Origin: Leisingera sp. ANG-M7
GTDB taxonomy: Bacteria > Pseudomonadota > Alphaproteobacteria > Rhodobacterales > Rhodobacteraceae
Direction of reading: 5' to 3'
Assembly (NCBI RefSeq): GCF_000813965.1
Contig: NZ_JWLI01000005.1
Coordinates: 124,001-188,000 of the forward strand
DNA: 64,000 nucleotides
Below the pieces are notes generated by a model that worked only from the letters and a program-made list of their open reading frames with translations, did not search any database and was not told where the DNA came from. A program made the position numbers and the translations under genes. Below are positions 9,472-17,286 of this stretch, in pieces. Every line of letters starts with the position of its first letter. Within the stretch, counting starts at the first letter, position 1.

Positions 9472-10500
9472 TCAAATTCCCGGACGCTTGGCGCCTGCAG
9501 CCTGCAGGATGGTGACGGCGATGATCTGGGTCACATCCTCGGCACTGCAGCCGCGCGACAGGTCGTTGGCGGGTTTGGCAAGTCCCTGAAGGACCGGACC
9601 GATGGCTGAGTACCCGCCCAGCCGCTGGGTGATCTTGTAGCCGATGTTGCCTGCGTCCAGATTCGGGAAGATCATCACGTTGGCCTGGCCTGCAACGGCA
9701 GAGCCCGGAGATTTGCGTTCACCGACTGAGGGCACAAAGGCCGCGTCGAATTGCAATTCTCCATCGGCGGGAAGCTCAGGATGGGTGTCTTGAAACAGGT
9801 CCAGAGCCTCAGTCACCTTGTCCACCGCCGGGTGCTTGGCGCTGCCCTTGGTCGAGAAGCTGAGGAAGGCCAGTTTCGGATCCACCCGCAACAGCGCGCT
9901 GGCTGATTGGGCCGAGGCTGCGGCGATGGACACCATTTCGGCAGGCTTGGGGTCAATCACCAGCCCGCAGTCGGAGTACAGCATCGCACGGGCGCCATCG
10001 GGCGCCTCTGCTGGCGGGTACATCAGGAAGAAAGAGGAGACCATGCCGGCATCCGGCGCCATGCCGATCACCTGGATGGCGCTGCGCACCACATCGCCGG
10101 TGGTATGCACAGCGCCGCCGACGGTGCCGGTTGCATGGCCCAAGCGGACCAGCATGGCGGCATAGACCAACGGGGTTTCAGCCGCGGTGCGGGCCTTGGC
10201 CTCATCCACGCCCTTGTGTTTGCGCAGTTCAAAATACTCGGCAGCAAAGCTTGCAGTCAGATCCGAAGTGGACGGATCGTGGATCGCCACACCTTTGCTG
10301 GCTTCGGCGCCCTCGGCTTGCAGGGCGGCCTCAACCTCAGCCCGCGGGCCGACAAGAATGACGTCGGCAATACCGGCCCGATGTGCGGCCAGGGCGCCTG
10401 CAACCACACGGGGATCGGCGCCCTCGCTCAGCGAAACAACGGGACGGGTCGCCGGGGCTTCGGCCTTCAGCAGTTCGAGTGGGGACAAGGTTTGGGTCAC
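9472..10500 (-). CDS. pta: Phosphate acetyltransferase
   Basis: Converts acetyl phosphate and CoA to acetyl-CoA and phosphate. At 342 residues this is the short, single-domain PTA_PTB form, without the long N-terminal regulatory part of the E. coli enzyme. VGGAVHTTGDVVRSAIQ and the C-terminal LGGYSAIGPVLQGLAKPANDLSRGC are characteristic. In this operon it takes the acetyl phosphate made by Xsc, so carbon from taurine enters central metabolism. It is 44 bases after the TSUP gene. Confidence 0.93.
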   Translation of the reverse strand: MTQTLSPLELLKAEAPATRPVVSLSEGADPRVVAGALAAHRAGIADVILVGPRAEVEAALQAEGAEASKGVAIHDPSTSDLTASFAAEYFELRKHKGVDEAKARTAAETPLVYAAMLVRLGHATGTVGGAVHTTGDVVRSAIQVIGMAPDAGMVSSFFLMYPPAEAPDGARAMLYSDCGLVIDPKPAEMVSIAAASAQSASALLRVDPKLAFLSFSTKGSAKHPAVDKVTEALDLFQDTHPELPADGELQFDAAFVPSVGERKSPGSAVAGQANVMIFPNLDAGNIGYKITQRLGGYSAIGPVLQGLAKPANDLSRGCSAEDVTQIIAVTILQAAGAKRPGI

Positions 10501-10544
10501 GGGCGTGCGTCCTGTAACAGTGTTTTCGGGGCAGGGCGCGGCAG

Positions 10545-11291
10545 TCAGAACGCCAGCCGTGCAATATTGATCAGCGACAGTGCGGTCAGCATCAGAACCA
10601 CCGCGCGGCGGAACAGCTTTTGCGAGACCGCCTTGAAACTATGAGACCCGGCCCAGATGCCGAGGCCCAGAATGGGAAAGGCCAGCAAGATACCGGTCAG
10701 GGTTTCCGGCCCGACCAGCCCGTTTGCAGCCATAACCGGCAGTGCCATCACGTCGATGCCGGTCAGGAAAACGATCATCGTCGCGCGGAACACCGCAGGA
10801 GGAACTGGCTGCGCGGTTAGAAAGGCCGCCACGGGCAGGCCACCGACGCCAGCGCTGTTGGCAATGCCTGCAATGGCACCCACGCCCACATTTCCATTGC
10901 GTCCCACTGGGCGCTCCAGTTGCCAGCCGCTAAGCAGAACCAGGCTCAGCACCAGGATCAGGATTGAGATCGCCAGACGTGCCTCCTGTTCGCCCAGCCG
11001 TGACATGATGGCGATGGCGGGAACAGTGGCGACGGCAGCTCCTGCCAGCAGGGCAATGGCCCTTTGCCAGTCGATATGCGGGCGAATGTCGCGGGCCTGA
11101 AAGGCGGTCATGGCGATTTCGCAGGAAAACACCACCGGGATCAAAGGCAGCGGATTGGTGGTGAGTGCAGCCAGAATGATAAAGATCGCGGAAAATCCGA
11201 AGCCGGAAAAGCCGCGGATCACGGCCGCCGCGAACAACGCGGCGGCCAGATAGAGCCCCTGGCCCATAGAGAGGTCAAAGGGCAGGGGCAT
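10545..11291 (-). CDS. TSUP (TauE/SafE) family permease, probable sulfite exporter
   Basis: A 248-residue inner-membrane protein with seven to eight hydrophobic segments and two TauE/SafE repeats; the first has RGFSGFGFSAIF, the second GIANSAGVGGLP. It lies 5 bases after the xsc stop and ahead of pta. TSUP proteins in taurine clusters are thought to export sulfite. Here soeABC follows, so export and oxidation of the same toxic product seem to coexist. Other TSUP substrates (sulfoacetate, organosulfonates) are possible. Confidence 0.85.
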   Translation of the reverse strand: MPLPFDLSMGQGLYLAAALFAAAVIRGFSGFGFSAIFIILAALTTNPLPLIPVVFSCEIAMTAFQARDIRPHIDWQRAIALLAGAAVATVPAIAIMSRLGEQEARLAISILILVLSLVLLSGWQLERPVGRNGNVGVGAIAGIANSAGVGGLPVAAFLTAQPVPPAVFRATMIVFLTGIDVMALPVMAANGLVGPETLTGILLAFPILGLGIWAGSHSFKAVSQKLFRRAVVLMLTALSLINIARLAF

Positions 11292-11296
11292 CAGGT

Positions 11297-13069
11297 TCAG
11301 ACTTTCTGCGGACGCATATCGTCCTTGCTGATGCCGGCAACCTGTACCGGTTTCTTCATCGCGTCACGGCGGAAGGGCTCACCCAGTTCCTGATTGATCA
11401 TCGCTTCGATCAGGGTGGTGATGCCTTTCTTCTGGTCTTCGCAGGCCTGGCGCAGGGCGTCAGTCAGCTCTTCCTGAGTGCGGGCAACCACACCTTTCAG
11501 GCCGCAAGCGTTGGCGATACCGGCATAAGACACCTGGGTGTCCAGCTCGGTGCCGACAAAGTTGTCGTCGAACCACAGGGTGGAGTTACGCTTTTCTGCG
11601 CCCCACTGGTAGTTGCGGAAGACAACCTGGGTCACGGCGGGCCATTCTTCGCGGCCGATTGCGGTCAGCTCGGTCACTGCAATGCCGAAGGCGCCGTCGC
11701 CGGAGAAGCCGACAACCGGAACGTCCGGGCAACCGATTTTCGCGCCGACAACCGCCGGCAGACCGTAGCCGCAGGGGCCGAACAGGCCGGGGGCCAGGTA
11801 CTTGCGGCCTTCTTCAAACGACGGGTAGGCGTTGCCAATGGCGCAGTTGTTGCCGATGTCGGAAGAGATGATCGCATCTTTCGGCAGACCGGCCTGGATC
11901 GCACGCCATGCACGGCGCGGCGACAGCCAGTCAGGCTTGGCAGCACGGGCACGCTCGTTCCAGGTGGTGCCGGGATCGTCCTGCTCGCTGTCCATCGAGG
12001 ACAGTTCCTGCGCCCAGGAGGATTTTGTGTGCGCGATCAGCGCCTTGCGTTCGTCGCGGCCCTCGTCGCCTGCCGTGCCGGACAGTTTGCCCAGGATGGT
12101 GTCCGCAACCTGCTTGGCGTCGCCAACGATACCGACGGTGACTTTCTTGGTCAGGCCGATGCGGTCCGGGTTGATGTCAACCTGGATGATTTTCGCGTCG
12201 GTCGGCCAGTAGTCGATGCCGTAGCCGGGCAGGGTCGAGAACGGGTTCAGGCGGGTGCCCAGGGCCAGAACAACGTCAGCCTTGGAGATCAGCTCCATGC
12301 CGGCCTTGGAGCCGTTGTAGCCCAGCGGGCCAGCGAACAGCGGGTGCGAGCCGGGGAAGGCGTCGTTGTGCTGGTAGCCAACGCAAACCGGGGCGTCCAG
12401 ACGCTCGGCCAGGGCCATCGAGGACGGGATCGCGCCGCCGATAACAACGCCGGCACCGTTCAGGATGACCGGGAATTTTGCGTTCGACAGCAGCTCGGCC
12501 GCTTCGTTCACCGCCTCGGTGCCGCCTGCGGGGCGCTCAAAATCAACCACTGCCGGCAGGTCGATATCGACGACCTGGGTGAAGTAGTCGCGCGGCACGT
12601 TGATCTGGGCTGGAGCGGAGTTACGCTTGGCTTGCATGATCACGCGGTTCAGGACCTCTGCCATGCGGGACGGGTCGCGCACTTCTTCCTGGTAGCAGAC
12701 GCAGTCCGCAAACATGCGCATCTGTTCCATTTCCTGGAAACCGCCCTGACCCATGGTCTTGTTTGCGGCTTGCGGGGTAACCAGCAGCAGCGGGGTGTGA
12801 TTCCAGTAGGCGGTCTTCACCGCGGTCACGAAGTTGGTGATACCGGGGCCGTTCTGGGCGATCATCATCGACATCTTGCCGGTGGCGCGGGTGTAGCCGT
12901 CGGCCATCATGCCGCCGGAGCCTTCGTGCGCGCAGTCCCAGAAGGTGATGCCCGCCGGCTCGAAGATGTCGGAGATTGGCATCATGGCCGAGCCGATAAT
13001 ACCAAAGGCATGCTCGATGCCGTGCATCTGAAGCACTTTGACGAAGGCTTCTTCGGTGGTCATTTTCAT
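11297..13069 (-). CDS. xsc: Sulfoacetaldehyde acetyltransferase
   Basis: A thiamine-diphosphate enzyme that splits sulfoacetaldehyde with phosphate into acetyl phosphate and sulfite. It has 590 residues with three ThDP-enzyme domains. EGSGGMMADGYTRATGK holds the conserved glutamate region, and the GDGAFG...NNCAIG region is the ThDP/Mg site. The motifs FQEMEQMRMF and NYQWGAEKRNSTLWF are typical of Xsc and separate it from acetolactate synthase. The ATG at 13069 has GGAG 8 bases upstream. A pair of TauR-like boxes is about 90-120 bases upstream. Confidence 0.96.
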   Translation of the reverse strand: MKMTTEEAFVKVLQMHGIEHAFGIIGSAMMPISDIFEPAGITFWDCAHEGSGGMMADGYTRATGKMSMMIAQNGPGITNFVTAVKTAYWNHTPLLLVTPQAANKTMGQGGFQEMEQMRMFADCVCYQEEVRDPSRMAEVLNRVIMQAKRNSAPAQINVPRDYFTQVVDIDLPAVVDFERPAGGTEAVNEAAELLSNAKFPVILNGAGVVIGGAIPSSMALAERLDAPVCVGYQHNDAFPGSHPLFAGPLGYNGSKAGMELISKADVVLALGTRLNPFSTLPGYGIDYWPTDAKIIQVDINPDRIGLTKKVTVGIVGDAKQVADTILGKLSGTAGDEGRDERKALIAHTKSSWAQELSSMDSEQDDPGTTWNERARAAKPDWLSPRRAWRAIQAGLPKDAIISSDIGNNCAIGNAYPSFEEGRKYLAPGLFGPCGYGLPAVVGAKIGCPDVPVVGFSGDGAFGIAVTELTAIGREEWPAVTQVVFRNYQWGAEKRNSTLWFDDNFVGTELDTQVSYAGIANACGLKGVVARTQEELTDALRQACEDQKKGITTLIEAMINQELGEPFRRDAMKKPVQVAGISKDDMRPQKV

Positions 13070-13156
13070 GGGTTTTGCTCCTGAGTGAGACGCATGATCC
13101 GCCCGGGCAGGAATGCCGGGAATTGACTCTGGTTTAGGGGGCAGTGGGGTGCCGGG

Positions 13157-13189
13157 TTAGGGCCAGTTCTCGCGCTGGAATAGGTCCAA
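13157..13189 (-). promoter_or_regulatory. TauR-like box pair upstream of xsc
   Basis: Minus-strand reading: TTGGACCTAT (13189-13180), 13 bases, CTGGCCCTAA (13166-13157). The architecture is the same as at tpa. The boxes resemble the CTGGACYTAA direct repeats described for TauR of Rhodobacter capsulatus. They lie 88-120 bases before the xsc start, inside the 268-base gap between tauR and xsc, which holds nothing else I recognise. Confidence 0.55.
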
Positions 13190-13337
13190 AACTGGGCTTG
13201 TGAAAATAGCCGGGAGGTTTTTTCACATAAGGTTCAGCCGGTCATGCCCAGTGAGCGCAAAAAGTTGCGTATCGCCTGTTGATACAAATCGTATCATTTC
13301 TCGGGTGGTGTGAGAGTCATGGACCAGCAAAAGCTGC

Positions 13338-14798
13338 TCAGCGTTGCTTCAGCGCCTGAGCAAGCAAGGCCAACCCGGGCTCGATTCTGGTTGCCGGTAT
13401 CGAGGAATAGCCGAGACGGTAATAATTCTGCTTGCGGTGCTCTGCCGCGAAGAAGGGTGCGCCAGGTTCAATGATCACGCTTTTTTCCCGCAGCCGCTCA
13501 GCTACCGCTGTGGCATCGACATCCTCGGGTGCCTGCATCCAAAGGGCGGAACCGCCAAAGCTGCCGACGCCGGCGATGGTCAGGCCGTGTTTGCGGATCG
13601 CATCTTCGATGACCGCGCGCCGGTCGTGCAGAACCTTGGCGATGCGGCGGATCTGAGCGTCGTAGTGGCCGAGGGACAGAAAGTAAGCCACGGTACGTTG
13701 CACATGGCCGGGCGGGTGACGCAACACGCTGGCGCGCAATGCACGGGCTTGGCGGATGAAAGGTTCTGACCCAACCAGGTAACCAAGCCTGAGGCCTGGG
13801 AACAGCGACTTGGAGAAACTGCCCGCGTAAATGACCCGGCCTTCGGTGTCGAGCGACTTGAGCGACGGTGAAGGTGCGCCAAGGAAGGACATCTCGAACT
13901 CGTAGTCGTCTTCGACAATCACGGCATCAATTTCGCTGGCGCGCCGGAGCAGCTCCTTGCGGCGTTCCATTGGCATGGTGAAAGTCGTGGGACTCTGGTG
14001 GCTGGGAGTGCAGAAAATAACATTGGTGTCGTTGGGAATGGTGTCAGGCGGCAGACCACGCTCGTCCACGGGAATGCAGTCCACTTGGCACCGGGTCTGT
14101 ACCACCTGGTCACGCAGTGTATAGTACGCCGGATCCTCCACAGCTGCGCGGCGCCCGCGGTTCAGCAGCAACTGGCAAGTGATCCACAGCGCGTTCTGGG
14201 CGCCCAGGGTGATCAGGATTTCTTCCGGCCGTGCCGTGATCCCGCGCCGTGGCAGCGTATGGCGGGCAATGTATTCGATCAGCAGCGGGTCGTCCTGGTC
14301 GAAGTAATCATTAGCAAGTGCGGAGAAGTCCTTTTGCCCCAGAGCGCGCAGCGCACAAAGCCGCCAGTTGGCGTGATCAAACAGCGAAGCATCGGCCTGA
14401 CCGTAAATGAATGGATACCGGTAGTCGCGCCAATCCTGCGGTTTGCGGGGAGTGTCGCCGCCAGTGAAGCTGCGTGCCATCACCTTTCCCCAGTCAACTG
14501 TATCGCCGGATTTCTGTTGCGGTGTGTAGGAGGGCGGCACTGGCGCATTGTCGGAGACAAAATACCCTGAACGTCCGCGCGAGGTGAGATAGTCATTCGC
14601 CAGAAGTTCTGTGTAGGCCAGCGTTACGGTGATCCGGCTGATGCCCAGATGCGCGGCCAGCTTGCGCGAGGACGGCAGCTTCTCGCCAACCCGGAAGCGG
14701 CCGGACAAGATGCCCTCGGCAATCATTTCCTGAATCTGCGCCTGCAGTGTTCCCTGGGCGTCCGGGTTCAGAAAGAAGGTGTCAACGGAAATGGCCAT
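13338..14798 (-). CDS. tauR: TauR, MocR-type (GntR/aminotransferase) taurine regulator
   Basis: A 486-residue regulator with an N-terminal GntR winged helix (about 15-85; KLPSSRKLAAHLGISRITVTLAY) joined to a class I aminotransferase-like domain that should bind PLP. The PLP lysine is visible in IYAGSFSKSLFPGLRLGY. It sits directly upstream of xsc, as TauR does in Rhodobacteraceae, where it activates taurine genes when taurine is present. Boxes like those before xsc and tpa lie 15-52 bases before its own start, which suggests autoregulation. The ATG at 14798 follows AAGGTG. Confidence 0.9.
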   Translation of the reverse strand: MAISVDTFFLNPDAQGTLQAQIQEMIAEGILSGRFRVGEKLPSSRKLAAHLGISRITVTLAYTELLANDYLTSRGRSGYFVSDNAPVPPSYTPQQKSGDTVDWGKVMARSFTGGDTPRKPQDWRDYRYPFIYGQADASLFDHANWRLCALRALGQKDFSALANDYFDQDDPLLIEYIARHTLPRRGITARPEEILITLGAQNALWITCQLLLNRGRRAAVEDPAYYTLRDQVVQTRCQVDCIPVDERGLPPDTIPNDTNVIFCTPSHQSPTTFTMPMERRKELLRRASEIDAVIVEDDYEFEMSFLGAPSPSLKSLDTEGRVIYAGSFSKSLFPGLRLGYLVGSEPFIRQARALRASVLRHPPGHVQRTVAYFLSLGHYDAQIRRIAKVLHDRRAVIEDAIRKHGLTIAGVGSFGGSALWMQAPEDVDATAVAERLREKSVIIEPGAPFFAAEHRKQNYYRLGYSSIPATRIEPGLALLAQALKQR

Positions 14799-14812
14799 GC
14801 AGGCACCTTAGA

Positions 14813-14850
14813 GTGGACTTAAGTGGGGTGCAATCTGGACTTAGGGCCAG
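14813..14850. promoter_or_regulatory. TauR-like boxes between tauR and the divergent peptidase gene
   Basis: GTGGACTTAA (14813-14822) and CTGGACTTAG (14835-14844) are direct repeats with starts 22 bases apart. The second continues into GGCCAG, so 14835-14850 is an imperfect palindrome that also contains CTGGCCCTAA on the minus strand. The closeness to the tauR start fits autorepression. The site could also affect the gene at 14904. Confidence 0.55.
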
Positions 14851-14903
14851 TTTAGTGGAATCTGCGCCTTGTGCTGGCCGGGCGGGCAGTGCCAGTTTGC
14901 CGC

Positions 14904-15647
14904 ATGTTGAAAATCATTGGCCACTTAGCATTTGCCCTTCTATTAACCCTTCTCACACAACTGGGCGGCATTGCTTGGTTAGTGGCGCTTATGTTCCGGC
15001 GCAGGCTTGCAGCATTCCTTATTCTGTACTTGGGCCTCAGCCTGGCGGCCGGCTGGGCCGCCCCGCACTTCGGACGGGTTGCTCTCAGCTGCTGGCAGCA
15101 GGGCCCTCTGCAGATGCAGTCTTGGTATTTTTGCCTGTTAAACCGGAACTTTGTGACACCGCAGCTGGCCGAGGTGCTGCAGGAAACTGCGACAGCGGTT
15201 GATACAGCTTATCCCGGTACTGTTACGCTGGTGCTAGATGCAAATTTCCCTTTTCTGGCCGGCTTTCCACTGCTTCCGCACTTGTCACATAATGACGGGC
15301 GCAAAGCGGATATCGCTTTTTACTATTCCGACGCATCAGGCTATAGGCCCAAGGCGGTCCGGTCTCCGATCGGCTATTTTGCCTTTGAACAAGGAGTGTC
15401 GGAATGCCCGGCTGCCTGGCTGTCACTGCGCTGGGACCTTCAGGCGCTGCAGGTATTGTGGCGGGATTTGGAGGTCGATGCGGACCGCACCCGCCATCTG
15501 CTGCGGGTTCTGGCTGCAGACGGCAGGGTCAGAAAAGTCTTTCTTGAGCCGCATCTGCAAAGCCGGTTTGGGGTGAGTTCCGGCAAACTGCGCTTTCAGG
15601 GGTGCCGTGCTGCGCGGCACGATGATCATATCCACCTGCAGCTCTAG
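14904..15647 (+). CDS. Membrane-anchored LAS-type zinc peptidase (MepA/M15-like), putative
   Basis: A 247-residue protein with two hydrophobic helices in the first 55 residues and a globular rest that is probably periplasmic. Two motifs match LAS-fold (MepA, D-Ala-D-Ala peptidase) zinc sites: LSHNDGRKADI, an H-x6-D pattern, and RHDDHIHLQL, an HxH pattern at the very C-terminus. If real, it would cut peptidoglycan cross-links or a similar peptide. It stands alone between tauR and an ArsR gene. I see no clear ribosome site; a GTG at 14871 is an alternative start. The family is inferred from motifs only. Confidence 0.6.
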   Translation: MLKIIGHLAFALLLTLLTQLGGIAWLVALMFRRRLAAFLILYLGLSLAAGWAAPHFGRVALSCWQQGPLQMQSWYFCLLNRNFVTPQLAEVLQETATAVDTAYPGTVTLVLDANFPFLAGFPLLPHLSHNDGRKADIAFYYSDASGYRPKAVRSPIGYFAFEQGVSECPAAWLSLRWDLQALQVLWRDLEVDADRTRHLLRVLAADGRVRKVFLEPHLQSRFGVSSGKLRFQGCRAARHDDHIHLQL

Positions 15648-15690
15648 CTTGGCAGGAACCTGTCTCCTCTTGAAACTTGGCGTTAGAGCT

Positions 15691-15706
15691 ATAAAACTAG
15701 TTTTAT
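15691..15706. promoter_or_regulatory. Perfect 16-base palindrome, candidate ArsR-type operator
   Basis: ATAAAACTAGTTTTAT reads the same on both strands and ends 22 bases before the start of the ArsR-family gene. Autorepression from such a site is usual for ArsR regulators. Confidence 0.6.
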
Positions 15707-15728
15707 CGAATCAATTGGAGCTGAGATT

Positions 15729-16040
15729 ATGGAGTGGGAAGAAGCTGCGCAAGGCTTCGCAGCCATGGGGTCCGAAGTACGCTTGCAGGTTCTGCGATGC
15801 CTGATCCGGGCTGGAGACAGCGGGCTGACTGTCGGAGAAGTTCAGAGCCGCACCGGTATCGCGCCTTCGACCCTGGCTCACCATCTGAGATTTCTGACCG
15901 CGGCGGGCGTGATCGGGCAGGCGCGCGACGGGCGCAGCACCGTCTGCCGGGCCGATTATGGGCGGCTAGAGGCGCTTGCGGGCTTCATCTTGCAGGAGTG
16001 CTGCGCGGATGCAGGCAAGAGGGCTGCAAGCGATGACTGA
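15729..16040 (+). CDS. ArsR-family winged-helix regulator
   Basis: A 103-residue repressor. The helix-turn-helix is around residues 38-62 (VGEVQSRTGIAPSTLAHHLRFL), followed by a beta wing (ARDGRSTVCRADY). Cysteines in the wing and in a C-terminal ECC pair could bind arsenic or a soft metal; the classic CVCDLC site is absent. It overlaps the permease gene by 8 bases, so it very likely controls it in response to the permease's substrate. Confidence 0.85.
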   Translation: MEWEEAAQGFAAMGSEVRLQVLRCLIRAGDSGLTVGEVQSRTGIAPSTLAHHLRFLTAAGVIGQARDGRSTVCRADYGRLEALAGFILQECCADAGKRAASDD

Positions 16041-17022
16041 ACTGACACAGCAACCCCACCCTGTGAAGATGCTGCGCAGCTGGCTGAAAACACCTTGGAC
16101 GCTAAGCGTCGCATTGCTGGCAGCTGCGGCAATCTTTGATCCGGGCAACTTCCGATCTGTTCTGGAGTTCACCCTTGCGGCACTGGGCAGCACTGCACGA
16201 TATATCCTGTTTGCAGCGCTGTTGTTGGCCTATCTCAAGGCAACAGGGGCCGAGACGATGGTTGCACGCGCTTTTGAAGGCCGTGAAACCGGGATGATCT
16301 TCCTAGCCGCATTGTTTGGCGGCTTGGCACCCTTCTGCTCTTGCGAGGTGATTCCGTTCATAGCAGGGCTTCTGTCGCTCGGTGCGCCGTTGTCAGCGGT
16401 GATGGCGTTCTGGCTGTCCTCACCGCTGATTGACCCGCCGACGCTGTTAATCACGGCGGGCGCTTTGGGCTGGCCATTCGCCATCGGTAAGGCAGTGGCT
16501 GCAGTGGCTTTGGGGCTGTTTGGCGGTTTTGCCATCAAGCTGTTGCGTGGGCAGGGTGTCTTTGCCAGCCCTCTACGGCATCAGAAGCCCAAAAGTTGCT
16601 GCGGTTGTGGCAGCACGAGGACGGATGCCAGGCCAAACTGGAGTTTCTGGACCGAGGCAGAGCGACGGGCGAACTTTCGCAGGGAGTTTGTTTCAAACGG
16701 TCTGTTTCTGTTGAAATGGCTGGCGCTGGCTTATGTGCTGGAGTCTGTTTTAGTCCACTACGTGTCGGCCGGAGTGATTGCCGGTCTTGTCGGCGGGGAC
16801 GGTGTGCTGCCAATTGCCGTTGCGGCTCTGGTCGGGATGCCAGCCTACCTCAATTCCTATGTAGCGCCACCGCTCCTGGCTGGGTTGATGGAGCAGGGAA
16901 TGAGCGCAGGCACCGCCATGACCTTTATGGTTGCGGGCGCGGTCAGCTCAGTTCCCGCCATGGCCGCGGTCTGGTCACTGGTAAAGCCAAAGCTATTCGC
17001 AGCCTATCAAGTTTGGGAGTAA
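16033..17022 (+). CDS. YraQ/UPF0718-family permease (ArsP-like)
   Basis: A 329-residue inner-membrane permease with about eight to ten hydrophobic segments in two halves. APFCSCEVIPF in the third helix is the conserved CSC motif of this family, whose characterised member ArsP exports trivalent organoarsenicals. The cytoplasmic loop between the halves has a cysteine patch, SCCGCG. The second half has the family's GMPAYLNSYVAPPL. Co-transcription with an ArsR regulator supports soft-metal or organometal efflux. The exact substrate is not readable. Confidence 0.82.
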   Translation: MTELTQQPHPVKMLRSWLKTPWTLSVALLAAAAIFDPGNFRSVLEFTLAALGSTARYILFAALLLAYLKATGAETMVARAFEGRETGMIFLAALFGGLAPFCSCEVIPFIAGLLSLGAPLSAVMAFWLSSPLIDPPTLLITAGALGWPFAIGKAVAAVALGLFGGFAIKLLRGQGVFASPLRHQKPKSCCGCGSTRTDARPNWSFWTEAERRANFRREFVSNGLFLLKWLALAYVLESVLVHYVSAGVIAGLVGGDGVLPIAVAALVGMPAYLNSYVAPPLLAGLMEQGMSAGTAMTFMVAGAVSSVPAMAAVWSLVKPKLFAAYQVWE

Positions 17023-17229
17023 GCGGCGCGATTCTGGCGGGGATACTTTTCCAGCTAATATAAAATGCCTTAGGTCGGCGCGGCGCTAACGCGCGGTGCC
17101 GTTCCCTTTCCCAAAGAAGTCCCGGTTATATGAGCCTCTTTTCTGGTCTGCTCTGGGATTGTTTGAATTAGCTGCGCATGGGCCAGCTGACCGGCAATCT
17201 ACCATTGGCAGCATTGCCTCGCGTTTCGC

Positions 17230-17270
17230 AAAAGAAAACGCCCCGGAATTCCGGGGCGCAGTTTTTCGTC
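17230..17270. terminator. Bidirectional terminator downstream of tpa
   Basis: The 20-base perfect palindrome at 17239-17258 (CGCCCCGGAATT and its complement) is flanked by AAAA on one side and GCAGTTTTT on the other. It is 29 bases from the tpa stop. The rest of the gap 17023-17286 shows no gene I can support. Confidence 0.8.
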
Positions 17271-17286
17271 CAACAGGGAGAAGTTG

